Made by a program: the position numbers and the translations under genes. DNA of 64,000 nucleotides from Shinella granuli (GTDB lineage: Bacteria; Pseudomonadota; Alphaproteobacteria; Rhizobiales; Rhizobiaceae): positions 248,001-312,000 of the forward strand of contig NZ_SLVX01000005.1 of assembly GCF_004341885.1 (NCBI RefSeq), read 5' to 3'. Of this stretch, positions 39,856 to 48,293 are shown piece after piece. The notes beneath the pieces were generated by a model. That model searched no databases. It was given only the letters and a program-made list of their open reading frames with translations, and was not told where the DNA came from. Position 1 is the stretch's first letter. Every line of letters starts with the position of its first letter.

Positions 39856-41940
39856 TCAGGTCCGGGTGACGAGCAGGCAGCCGTCGCTCTGCACGACGGC
39901 CCTGAATGCGGCGGTGAGCACGGTGGAGGTCTCGCGCTCGACGATGACGGCCGGCCCCTTGACGACATCGCCGGGCCTCAGGCTCTCGCGCTCATGGATA
40001 CCGGCGTCGAGGAAAGCGCCTTGGGCGGCTTCGAACAGGCGGCGGGTTTTTACGGGCGTCACCGCCGCGCCTTCCGCGATGGCGGCGACGCGCGCGACCG
40101 GCGGCAGCGGAGAGCTTGCCTTGACCGACCAACTCACGATCTCGATATCCAGCCCCTCGATGGCGCGGCCGAAAAAGCGCTCGTATTCCATTTCGAACAG
40201 CGCGGCGATCTTCTGCGCGCTTCCCGCATCGAAGCGGCTGGCGGCGAGCGGCACGGGAATGTCCCAGCCCTGCCCGGCATAGCGCATGAAGAGCGTGCGT
40301 TCGATGACGGGTTCGCCGGTGTCCAACCCGCCCTCGACGAAGCCGAGCGCCTCCACCTCCATGGATTCCACCAGCCGGTTCGCCTCCGCCACGTCGAAGC
40401 CCGCGAGGCTGAAGACGGCGCTGCGCACGGATTCATACCCGAACGGCGCGCGCAAAAAACCGATGGCGGATCCGACGCCGGCGCCCGGCGGCACCAGGAA
40501 GGTGGAGATGCCCATCTTCTCGCAGAGCCGCGCGGCATGCAGCGGACCGGCGCCGCCGAAGGTGATCATGGTGAAATCGGCGATGTTCTTGCCGTTTTCG
40601 ACCGTGTGGACGCGGCCGGCATTGGCCATGTTCTCGTCCACCATCTCGCAGGTGCCGAAGGCAGCAGCCTCCGGATCGAGGCCGATGACGGCGCCGATAT
40701 CGTCGGCCATGGCCTGGCGGCTGGCCGCGATGGAAAGCGGAATGGCGCCGCCGGCGAAATTGTCGGGGTCGAGCTTGCCGAGGATGAGGTCGGCATCCGT
40801 CACGGTCGGGTTCCTGCCGCCGCGCTGGTAACAGGCGGGACCAGGCTCGGAGGCGGCGGAATGCGGCCCGACGCGGATCTGGCGCATGCAGTCGACCGAG
40901 GCGATGGAGCCGCCGCCGGCGCCGATCTCCACCATCTCGACGACCGGAATGGAGATCGGCATGCCGGAGCCCTTGCGGAACCGGTAGGTGCGGGCGACCT
41001 CGAAGGTCTTGGCGGTCTTCGGCACCTGGTTCTCGATCAGGCAGATTTTTGCCGTCGTGCCGCCCATGTCGAAGGAGAGTACCGTGTCGAGGCCGTGGCG
41101 CCGCGCGATGTCGGCGGCGAAGATCGCCCCGCCCGCAGGGCCGGATTCGACGAGGCGGACGGGGAATTCCGCGGCGCTTTCGACCGAAACGATGCCGCCG
41201 CCGGAATGGATCATGAAGACCGGGCAGGAAACGCCGATCTCCTTCAGCGAGACGACGAGGCGGTCGAGATAGGATTTGATCGCCGGCTTCACATAGGCAT
41301 TGGCTGAGACCGTGTTGAAGCGCTCGAATTCCCGCATCTGCGGCGAGACCTCCGAGGAGATCGACACGGAGACATGCGGCAGGTGTTTCACGATGGCGTC
41401 GCGTACGGCCGCCTCATGCGCGCCATTGGCATAGGCGTGGATGAAGCCGATGGCGACGCTCTCATAACCACCCGCAGCAAGCGCCTCGACGACGGCGGAG
41501 ACCGAGGCCTCGTCGAGCGGCAGCAGAACCTTGCCGGCCGCATTCATGCGCTCGCGCACCACGAAACGATCGGCGCGGGGTATAAGGGCCGGCGGCAGGG
41601 TGATGTTGAGGTCGTATTGTTCGAAACGGTTTTCCGTGCGCATTTCCAGCACGTCGCGAAAGCCTTCCGTCGTGACGAAAGCGGTCTTCGCGCCGCGCCG
41701 CTCGATCAGCGCATTGGTGGCGAGCGTCGTGCCGTGGATCAAGAGATCGATCTCGGAAAGCGCAATGCCGGCAAGGTCCGCGACGGCGGCGACCCCCTTG
41801 AGGATCGCCCGCTCGGGCGCCGCATAATCGGTCAGCACCTTCGTCGAATGGAGGACGCCGTCGATATCGAGCGCGATGTCGGTGAACGTGCCGCCGATAT
41901 CGACGCCGACCCGGCAGTTCCGCGGGCTGTCCTTCACCAT
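39856..41940 (-). CDS. hyuA: Hydantoinase A/oxoprolinase-family subunit (ATP-binding)
   Basis: 694 residues. The sugar-kinase-like ATPase elements are visible: RVGVDIGGTFTDIAL at about 10-24, IHGTTLATNALIERRG, VLSFDMGGTTAKICL and ITFGGAGPLHAARL. These are the phosphate and adenosine motifs of HyuA/OPLAH. It activates the lactam by phosphorylation for HyuB. The start MVKDSPRNCRVGVD at 41940 follows GGAGAATGCG; 16 upstream codons of open frame carry no site. First gene of the operon; the operator-like sequence at 42027-42043 lies 87 bp above. Confidence 0.88.
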   Translation of the reverse strand: MVKDSPRNCRVGVDIGGTFTDIALDIDGVLHSTKVLTDYAAPERAILKGVAAVADLAGIALSEIDLLIHGTTLATNALIERRGAKTAFVTTEGFRDVLEMRTENRFEQYDLNITLPPALIPRADRFVVRERMNAAGKVLLPLDEASVSAVVEALAAGGYESVAIGFIHAYANGAHEAAVRDAIVKHLPHVSVSISSEVSPQMREFERFNTVSANAYVKPAIKSYLDRLVVSLKEIGVSCPVFMIHSGGGIVSVESAAEFPVRLVESGPAGGAIFAADIARRHGLDTVLSFDMGGTTAKICLIENQVPKTAKTFEVARTYRFRKGSGMPISIPVVEMVEIGAGGGSIASVDCMRQIRVGPHSAASEPGPACYQRGGRNPTVTDADLILGKLDPDNFAGGAIPLSIAASRQAMADDIGAVIGLDPEAAAFGTCEMVDENMANAGRVHTVENGKNIADFTMITFGGAGPLHAARLCEKMGISTFLVPPGAGVGSAIGFLRAPFGYESVRSAVFSLAGFDVAEANRLVESMEVEALGFVEGGLDTGEPVIERTLFMRYAGQGWDIPVPLAASRFDAGSAQKIAALFEMEYERFFGRAIEGLDIEIVSWSVKASSPLPPVARVAAIAEGAAVTPVKTRRLFEAAQGAFLDAGIHERESLRPGDVVKGPAVIVERETSTVLTAAFRAVVQSDGCLLVTRT

Positions 41941-42026
41941 CGCATTCTCCACAGCCGATTTCCTCGCTGCGCTCGCCCCTCCGACCATCCGGTCTTATGC
42001 AGGCTCATTCACCGATAAAATCGGAT

Positions 42027-42043
42027 ATATCACTTATCATACA
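42027..42043. promoter_or_regulatory. GntR-type operator candidate upstream of hyuAB
   Basis: ATATCACTTATCATACA matches 15 of 17 bases with the reverse of 35254-35270 in front of the GntR gene. It lies 87-103 bp before the hyuA start. Confidence 0.6.
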
Positions 42044-42330
42044 TGTGTCAACTTGTGCCGCCCTTGCCGCACCGCCTTCCCCACGCAACAACCAGCGCCG
42101 ATACAGGTGCCGGGCCGCACGATGGCAGGCTTTCGTATCGAACACGAGTCGCCGCCGGCAGCAAGCCCTGCCGGTATGCAGCGGGACGTAAGTGCAGCGC
42201 TTCTTGGAAAACGCACAAGGGGCATGGAAAACGAGCCTTATGGCGGCCGTACGGCGATACCGCGCAGATCGAGGCTGACGCCTTGGCGGTATTGCTGTCA
42301 GGGCCTGGTTGCCACAGGTCGCTTCCCCCC

Positions 42331-42365
42331 TCGCCGGGCCTACTTCAGGGCGTCAGGCCCGGCGA
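42331..42365 (-). terminator. Hairpin downstream of the tau operon
   Basis: TCGCCGGGCCT (42331-42341) pairs perfectly with AGGCCCGGCGA (42355-42365) across 13 bases. It begins about 70 bases after the pta stop in the direction of transcription. No T-run follows on the minus strand, so it may be a weak or Rho-assisted terminator or a 3'-end stabiliser. Confidence 0.45.
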
Positions 42366-42433
42366 ACGGAGCAGGCCGCCAGTCCTGCACCGGGGCACCG
42401 GCCGGGCGTCCGCCCCGCGGTCAATACGGGCGG

Positions 42434-43456
42434 TCACCCCTCCCGCAAGGCCTCTTGCGGATTGGCGCCGGCCTGCACCACCGTGACGGCGATCATGTGG
42501 AAGACGTCGTCGGCATTGCAGCCGCGCGAAAGGTCGTTGGCGGGCTTGGCAAGGCCCTGCAGGATCGGGCCGATGGCGGTGGCGCCGCCGATGCGCTGGG
42601 CGATCTTGTAGCCGATATTGGCGGCGTCGAGGTTCGGGAAGACGAAGACATTGGCCGCGCCGTTGAGCGCCGACTGCGGCGCCTTGGCGGCGCTGACGGC
42701 CTCGACGAAGGCAGTATCGAACTGCAACTCGCCGTCGATTACGAGGCCGGGCGCGGCGTCCTGCGCGAGCCGCGTCGCCTCCACCACCTTGGAGACGCGC
42801 TCATGCGCGGCGCTGCCGGCCGTCGAGAAGGAAAGCATCGCCACCTTCGCCGGCTTGCCGGCCAGCGCCTCGAAGGAGCGCGCCGAGGTGACGGCGATAT
42901 CGGCAAGGCCCGCCGCGTCGGGATCGACCACGAGGCCGCAATCGGCAAAGACGAAGGCCCCCTTCTTCACATGGTGCGAGGCGCACAGCATCATCAGGAA
43001 GAAACTCGACACCAGACCGACGCCCGGCGCACGCCCGATGGTCTGGAGCGCGGCACGCACCGTGTCGGCGGTGGTCGCGACCGCCCCGCCCACCGTGCCG
43101 TCCGCCTCCCCCTCGCGCACCATCATGGCGGCGAAGACGAGCGGCGTGCACACCGCCTCGGCCGCCGCGGCCTCGTCGACGCCCTTGCTCCTGCGAAGCG
43201 CATGATAGGCGGCGGCGAGACGCGGCCTTAGCGGAGACGTCGCCGGGTCCCCGATGCGGATCTCCTCCGTCGCAGCACCGGCCGCCGCCAGCCGCTCCTC
43301 GACGGCTTTCCGATTGCCGACGAGCGTGATCGTGGCGATACCCGCACGCACGGCCCGCAAGGCCGCCTCGACGACGCGCGGATCCTCCCCCTCGGCGAGC
43401 ACGATGTGGCGCGGCGCGGCTTTCGCGGCTTCGAGAATGCGGTCGAGCGGTTTCAT
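42434..43456 (-). CDS. pta: Phosphate acetyltransferase of taurine dissimilation
   Basis: 340 residues, the short form of Pta without the N-terminal DRTGG domains. Motifs: IVLAEGEDPRVVEAALRA at the start, KGAFVFADCGLVVDPDA, VAMLSFSTAGSA and the C-terminal NDLSRGCNADDVFHMIAVT. It turns acetyl phosphate, made by Xsc, into acetyl-CoA. The start overlaps the tauZ stop by one base (TGATG). Position as the last gene after xsc and tauZ ties it to sulfonate catabolism rather than to acetate overflow; no acetate kinase gene lies next to it. Confidence 0.92.
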   Translation of the reverse strand: MKPLDRILEAAKAAPRHIVLAEGEDPRVVEAALRAVRAGIATITLVGNRKAVEERLAAAGAATEEIRIGDPATSPLRPRLAAAYHALRRSKGVDEAAAAEAVCTPLVFAAMMVREGEADGTVGGAVATTADTVRAALQTIGRAPGVGLVSSFFLMMLCASHHVKKGAFVFADCGLVVDPDAAGLADIAVTSARSFEALAGKPAKVAMLSFSTAGSAAHERVSKVVEATRLAQDAAPGLVIDGELQFDTAFVEAVSAAKAPQSALNGAANVFVFPNLDAANIGYKIAQRIGGATAIGPILQGLAKPANDLSRGCNADDVFHMIAVTVVQAGANPQEALREG

Positions 43457-44493
43457 CAGGCGTGCCCCAGATAGTGAATGCCGACGAGGATGAAGAGGGC
43501 GATGAAGGCGGTCTCGGCGACGATGAGCGCGACGGCATCGCCGCCGACATCGAGCACCCGGCGCAGCGACGTGCGCATGCCGACCGCCACGATGCCGGCG
43601 AGCAGCGCCCAGCGCGAGGTCTCCATGCCGGCCGCCGCGACCAGTTCAGGCACGAGGCCGAAGGAGTTGAGCGCGGCGAAGACCAGGAAGGCGACGACGA
43701 AGCCGGGCAAGAGCGGCGGACGTTTTCCAGCCTCGCCCTCCGGCTGCGGCACGCTGCGCAGCGAGAGCGAATAGACCAGCACGACCGGCGCCAGCATGGT
43801 GACGCGGATCAGCTTGACCAGGGTCGCGGTCTCCCCCGCTTCCGGCGAGACGGAAAAGCCGGCGCCGACGACCTGCGCCACGTCATGGATGGTGCCGCCG
43901 AAGAAGATGCCGGTCGCCCGCGCATCGAGCCCCATGGTCTGGGCGATGATCGGATAGGCGATCATGGCGAGCGTCGAGAGCACGGTGACGGAGAGCACGG
44001 TGAAGATCAGGTTGCGCTCGGAGAACTCGTTCTTCGGCAGCACGGCGGCAATCGCCATCGCCGCGGAAGCGCCGCAGATCGCGACGGAGCCGCTGGTCAG
44101 CAGCGCCAGCCGCCAACCGCGGCCGAGCAGTTTCGCCGCAAGCAGGCCGAAGCCGATGGTGGCGACGAGCGCCGAGATGAGCAGCAGGATGGTGCCGGCG
44201 CCGAGCCCGATCAGGAGATCGACGCTGATGCGCATGCCGAGCAGCGCGACGCCGATGCGCAGCACATGCTTGGCGCAGAAATCGATACCGGCGACGCATC
44301 GCCCCTCCTCCGAGAGGAAGTGAAAGGCGATGCCGAGCAGGAGCGCCATGAGCATGGCCGGTGCGCCGTAATGGTCGGACAGGAACTGCGCGGCCACGGC
44401 CACGGCGGCGGTGACGGCAAAGCCCGGCCAGTAGGTGGAAAATCCGGCGGGCATGCCGCGGAAACGGTCTTGGACGGAGGCGGCGAAGGTCAT
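43456..44493 (-). CDS. tauZ: TauZ/YeiH-family membrane protein, putative sulfite/sulfate exporter
   Basis: 345 residues with about ten hydrophobic helices, no signal peptide. Family landmarks are AMLMALLLGIAFHFL, VALLGMRIS, SGSVAICGASAAMAI and FFGGTIHDVAQVVGAG, as in the YeiH/PSE family. In bacteria degrading taurine, tauZ next to xsc is proposed to export the sulfite or sulfate released by Xsc. The gene lies between xsc and pta with short gaps, so it is co-transcribed. The transport function is inference from family and context. Confidence 0.85.
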   Translation of the reverse strand: MTFAASVQDRFRGMPAGFSTYWPGFAVTAAVAVAAQFLSDHYGAPAMLMALLLGIAFHFLSEEGRCVAGIDFCAKHVLRIGVALLGMRISVDLLIGLGAGTILLLISALVATIGFGLLAAKLLGRGWRLALLTSGSVAICGASAAMAIAAVLPKNEFSERNLIFTVLSVTVLSTLAMIAYPIIAQTMGLDARATGIFFGGTIHDVAQVVGAGFSVSPEAGETATLVKLIRVTMLAPVVLVYSLSLRSVPQPEGEAGKRPPLLPGFVVAFLVFAALNSFGLVPELVAAAGMETSRWALLAGIVAVGMRTSLRRVLDVGGDAVALIVAETAFIALFILVGIHYLGHA

Positions 44494-44565
44494 GGTGTCG
44501 TTCCGTTCGCTTGCGGAAACCTTGCCCGCCCGGATTTCCCGGGCGGGACATGGATCATGGGGCGA

Positions 44566-46341
44566 TCAGGCCCGCGGCTGGGGACGCATGTCGGCGCGGT
44601 CGATGCCGGCGACCGGCACCGGCTTCTTCATGGCGTCGCGGCGGAAGGGTTCGCCGAGTTCCTGGTTGAGGATGACCTCGACGAAGGTCGTCACGCCCTT
44701 CTTCTGGTCGGCGATGGCATTCGACAGCGCCTCGGTAAGCGCGGCCGGCGTATCGACGGCGACGCCCTTCAGCCCGCAGCCCTCGGCCACCTTGGCGTAG
44801 CTGAGATTGGGGTTGAGCTCCGTGCCGACGAAATTGTTGGCGTACCACAGCGTCGTGTTGCGCTTTTCCGCACCCCACTGGTAATTGCGGAAGATCACCA
44901 TGGTGATCGCCGGCCAGCCCTCGCGGCCGATCGAGCCCATCTCGTTCATCGAGATGCCGAAGGCGCCGTCGCCGGCAAAGCCGACGACCGGCACGTCCGG
45001 GCAGCCGATCTTGGCGCCGACGATCGACGGGAAACCGTAGCCGCAGGGGCCGAACATGCCGGGCGCGAGATACTTCCGGCCCTGTTCGAAGGTCGGGTAG
45101 GCATTGCCGATCGCGCAATTGTTGCCGATGTCGGTGGAGATGATCGCCTCCTTCGGCAGCGCGGCCTGGATCGCCCGCCAGGCCTGGCGCGGCGACATGC
45201 GGTTCGGCTCGCGGTTGCGGGCGCTCTCGTTCCATTCGGTGCCGACATCGTCGTCCTCGTGGTCCATCGAGGAGAGCTGCTGCTGCCAGGCCGAGCGGGT
45301 CTGGTGGATCGCCGCCTTGCGCTCCTCACGGCCGGCATCGCCGGCGGAGGGGGAGAGCTGCTCGAGGATCTGGCCGGCCACCTGTTTCGCGTCGCCGCAG
45401 ATGCCGACCGTCACCTTCTTGGTGAGGCCGATGCGGTCGGCGTTGATGTCGACCTGGATGATCGCGGCATCCTTCGGCCAGTAGTCGATGCCGTAGCCCG
45501 GCAGGGTGGAGAAGGGATTGAGGCGCGTTCCGAGCGCCAGCACGACGTCGGCCCTGGAGATCAGCTCCATCGCCGCCTTGGAGCCATTGTAGCCGAGCGG
45601 GCCGACCGCGAGGCGATGGCTGCCCGGGAAGGCGTCGTTGTGCTGATAGCCGCAGCAGACCGGCGCATCGAGCCGTTCGGCAAGCTTCATGGATGCGCCG
45701 ATCGCCCCGCCGATGACGACGCCGGCCCCGTTGAGGATGACCGGGAACTTCGCCTCCGACAGCAGCTTCGCCGCTTCGGTGATCGCCTGCGGGCCGCCGG
45801 CCGGGCGCTCGAAACGCACGATGGAGGGCAGGTCGACGTCGATCACCTGGGTCCAGTAGTCACGCGGGATGTTGATCTGCGCCGGGGCACAGCCGCGCCA
45901 GGCCTTCTCGATGACGCGGTTCAGCACTTCGGGAATGCGCGAGGGATCGCGCACCTCCTCCTGGTAGCAGACCATCTCCTCGAACATTGCCATCTGGTCG
46001 ACTTCCTGGAAGCCGCCCTGGCCGATCGTCTTGTTGGCGGCCTGGGGCGTCACCATCAGGAGCGGCGTGTGGTTCCAGTAGGCGGTCTTGATCGCCGTGA
46101 TGAAGCCGGTGACGCCGGGGCCGTTCTGGCCGATGGCGATCGACATGGTGCCCGTCGCGCGGCTGAAGCCGTCGGCCATCATGCCGGCATTGGTCTCGTG
46201 CGCGCAGTCCCAGAATGTGATGCCGGCCTTCGGGAAGAGGTCCGACACCGGCATCATGGCCGAGCCGATGATGCCGAAGGCATGTTCGAGCCCATGCATC
46301 TGGAGAACTTTGACGAAGGCTTCCTCGGTGGTCATTTTCAT
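44566..46341 (-). CDS. xsc: Sulfoacetaldehyde acetyltransferase
   Basis: 591 residues, normal Xsc length. ThDP enzyme with the N-terminal pyrimidine domain (FWDCAHETNAGMMADGFSRA holds the E-T-N catalytic region), central domain from about 190, and the C-terminal ThDP motif GDGAFGISMNEM...IFRNYQWGAEKRN. The NYQWGAEKRN ending is characteristic of Xsc. It converts sulfoacetaldehyde and phosphate to acetyl phosphate and sulfite in the cytoplasm, the desulfonation step. The start follows AAAGGAAGCAGCC. It is 36 bp downstream of tauY. Strong call. Confidence 0.96.
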   Translation of the reverse strand: MKMTTEEAFVKVLQMHGLEHAFGIIGSAMMPVSDLFPKAGITFWDCAHETNAGMMADGFSRATGTMSIAIGQNGPGVTGFITAIKTAYWNHTPLLMVTPQAANKTIGQGGFQEVDQMAMFEEMVCYQEEVRDPSRIPEVLNRVIEKAWRGCAPAQINIPRDYWTQVIDVDLPSIVRFERPAGGPQAITEAAKLLSEAKFPVILNGAGVVIGGAIGASMKLAERLDAPVCCGYQHNDAFPGSHRLAVGPLGYNGSKAAMELISRADVVLALGTRLNPFSTLPGYGIDYWPKDAAIIQVDINADRIGLTKKVTVGICGDAKQVAGQILEQLSPSAGDAGREERKAAIHQTRSAWQQQLSSMDHEDDDVGTEWNESARNREPNRMSPRQAWRAIQAALPKEAIISTDIGNNCAIGNAYPTFEQGRKYLAPGMFGPCGYGFPSIVGAKIGCPDVPVVGFAGDGAFGISMNEMGSIGREGWPAITMVIFRNYQWGAEKRNTTLWYANNFVGTELNPNLSYAKVAEGCGLKGVAVDTPAALTEALSNAIADQKKGVTTFVEVILNQELGEPFRRDAMKKPVPVAGIDRADMRPQPRA

Positions 46342-46377
46342 GGCTGCTTCCTTTCCTTCGGAATTGGTTTCAATGGG

Positions 46378-47778
46378 TTAGAGGATTTCGTCGCGCAGGT
46401 AGTACCAGCGGTACATGCCCCACTGGCCGAGCCGGCGGAACGGCGTCAGGAGCCCGTGGCTCGGCAGCGGCGAGGTGAAGATGGGAAGGTCGAGGCCGGC
46501 ACCCTTGCCGGCGACCATCTGCGCCATGCGGCGTCCGGCCTGCGCCGAATACATGACGCCGTTGCCGCCATAGCCCATGGCGTAGAACAGCGTCTGGGAC
46601 GGATCCGGCTGGAAGATGCGGGGCATCATGTCGTGGCTGACATCCACCCAGCCCCACCAGGAGTAATCGATCTCGATGCCGCGCAGGATCGGGAACTTGC
46701 GATAGAGCCCGTCGAGCAGCAGCGCGAGGTGTTTCGGGTTTGCGGCGTCGCGCCCGGTGATGGCGCTGCGGCTGCCGATCTGCACCCGGCCATCCGGCAG
46801 CATGCGATAGTAGTGGCGCAGCGTGCGCGTGTCGGTGAGCGGGATGCGCGCCCTGAAGTTCAGCGCCTGCTGCTCGCTCTCCGTCAGCGGCCGGGTGACG
46901 ACCGAGTTCGACAGGATCGGCATCAGCCGGCGCCGGGTCAGCACGTTCATGCCGGGGGATGTGTAGCCGGCCGTGGCGATGCAGACGGCGCGGGCGCGCA
47001 CCGTGCCGCCGGGCGTGCGGAGATAATGCATGCCGCCCTTCGCCGTGCAGTCGAGCACCGGGCTCGACGTGTGCACCCTCGCGCCGAGCCGCCGCGCCAG
47101 GCGGAGATAGCCGAAGGCCAGCTTTGCGGCGTGGATGCCTATACCATCAGGCTCGTACATGGCGCCGCGCGCCTCCGCATCGCGCACGAAATCGCTGTGG
47201 ATCTCCCCGCGCGAGACCATGCGGGCGCGGTAGCCGAAGGTCTCGTTGAGGACGCGGACCTCGCTTTGCAGCGCCGGCAGCACCTTATCGCGATGGGCGA
47301 TATAGAGATGGCCGCCGTCCTGCGGGTCGCAGTCGATCCCGGGTTCACGGATCAGCGACCGGAACAGGTCGAACCCCTCGGCGATTTCCGCATGCATCCT
47401 GCGCGCGACATCGACGCCCCAGCGGGCGATCCATTGCGAGCGCTTCAGGCGGCCGGCGGAAATCTGCGCCTGCCCGCCATTGCGGGTGCTGCATCCCCAG
47501 GCAACCCCGTTGGCCTCCAGCACCGTCGCCTTGATGCCGTGCTCGCGGGCGAGATGGATGGCGCAGGAAAGGCCCGTATAGCCGGAGCCGATGATCGCGA
47601 CATCGACGTCCATGTCGCGCATGACGGGGCCGTCGTCCTCCGGCTCGGGGCCGGCCGTGCCGATCCAGTAGGTCGGCGCGTAGTCCTTGCCGGTGCCCGG
47701 GGTCGGAGCCGTCTCCGGATCATAGGCGGGATCGAACGGCGCCCTGCCGGTCTTGGGAGGAATGGTGCGCAATTGCAT
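46378..47778 (-). CDS. tauY: Taurine dehydrogenase large subunit (FAD)
   Basis: 466 residues, the size of TauY. Residues 60-75 (DVAIIGSGYTGLSCAIHLA) bind FAD, and the DAO-family pattern GVAWGCSTRNGGQAQISAGRL and the C-terminal FYAMGYGGNGVMYSAQAGRRMA complete the flavin site. With TauX it oxidises taurine to sulfoacetaldehyde and ammonia, passing electrons to cytochrome c. The start MQLRTIPPKTG at 47778 is 17 bases after tauX; the open frame upstream runs through tauX in another register. Context between tauX and xsc makes the specific name likely. Confidence 0.9.
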   Translation of the reverse strand: MQLRTIPPKTGRAPFDPAYDPETAPTPGTGKDYAPTYWIGTAGPEPEDDGPVMRDMDVDVAIIGSGYTGLSCAIHLAREHGIKATVLEANGVAWGCSTRNGGQAQISAGRLKRSQWIARWGVDVARRMHAEIAEGFDLFRSLIREPGIDCDPQDGGHLYIAHRDKVLPALQSEVRVLNETFGYRARMVSRGEIHSDFVRDAEARGAMYEPDGIGIHAAKLAFGYLRLARRLGARVHTSSPVLDCTAKGGMHYLRTPGGTVRARAVCIATAGYTSPGMNVLTRRRLMPILSNSVVTRPLTESEQQALNFRARIPLTDTRTLRHYYRMLPDGRVQIGSRSAITGRDAANPKHLALLLDGLYRKFPILRGIEIDYSWWGWVDVSHDMMPRIFQPDPSQTLFYAMGYGGNGVMYSAQAGRRMAQMVAGKGAGLDLPIFTSPLPSHGLLTPFRRLGQWGMYRWYYLRDEIL

Positions 47779-47795
47779 GGCCGTGCTCCGAGCGT

Positions 47796-48182
47796 TCAGT
47801 ACCGGGGTTGCAGGACCGGCCGGTTCTTCCGGAACGCCTGCTTGCGGACGATCTTGCCGTTCGCGAAGGTGAAGAGGTCGCAGCCTTCCGCCTCGATGCG
47901 GCCGCCGTCGGCCGCCGTGCCGCGGAAGGTCCATTCGGAGACACCCCGGTCGCCGGTCGTAAAATGGCTGTGATCGGCCCATTCGGCATCCGGCATCGCC
48001 GTCCAGACGCCGCTGAAGGCCTCGGCGATCGCCCTGGCGCCCTCGATGCGGTTGCCGTGGACGTCCGGGCCACCGACCGCGTTGAACACGCAGTCCTCGG
48101 CGAAGAAGTGCATGATCCCATCGATGTCATGCCGGTTGAAGGCGTCGAACAGGGTTTTGAGATCGGTTGCGCTGAGTGTCAT
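47796..48182 (-). CDS. tauX: Taurine dehydrogenase small subunit (SnoaL/NTF2-like)
   Basis: 128 residues. An NTF2/SnoaL-like fold is suggested by TDLKTLFDAFNRHDIDGIMHFFAEDCVFN (split in sense), AEAFSGVWTAMPDAEW and the ending DLFTFANGKIVRKQAF. TauX is the small partner of TauY. It is directly upstream of tauY in the same direction. Alone the family would be called nuclear transport factor 2-like; the name rests on position. A gap of 111 bp separates it from tauC, so a second promoter inside the cluster is possible. Confidence 0.85.
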   Translation of the reverse strand: MTLSATDLKTLFDAFNRHDIDGIMHFFAEDCVFNAVGGPDVHGNRIEGARAIAEAFSGVWTAMPDAEWADHSHFTTGDRGVSEWTFRGTAADGGRIEAEGCDLFTFANGKIVRKQAFRKNRPVLQPRY

Positions 48183-48293
48183 CGTTCGGGTCCTCTGGCT
48201 TGTCGCAAGGCATGGCTCCGCCGGAGACGGGAAAGGCCGTCTTGAAGGGCCGCCGGGGCCGGGTCGTTGGAGTGTCGGGCTGTCCGCCGCCGG

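Larger units (their letters stand above)
41941..42433. other. Gap between hyuA and pta
   Basis: No supported gene is seen in about 490 bases. The first 110 bases are relatively AT-rich and hold the hyuA promoter region, a small hairpin CCGAT-AAA-ATCGG (42012-42024) and the GntR-type site. The rest, up to the 3' end of pta, is GC-rich without a convincing reading frame, ribosome site or known protein motif; it holds the hairpin at 42331-42365. Confidence 0.6.

Noticed and set aside
37837-41307. A 1156-codon plus-strand open frame opposite hyuA and hyuB
   Set aside because: Same reason: shadow of the hydantoinase genes, biased composition, no domain and no ribosome site.
42044-42433. Possible degraded gene between hyuA and pta
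   Set aside because: No frame shows family motifs or a start site; hints of protein-like runs have the same composition as antisense shadows.
43462-47973. A very long open frame (over 1500 codons) on the plus strand across pta, tauZ, xsc and tauY
   Set aside because: It is antisense to genes with intact catalytic motifs, has Arg/Ala/Gly-rich low-complexity content and matches no family. GC-rich codon bias produces such frames.
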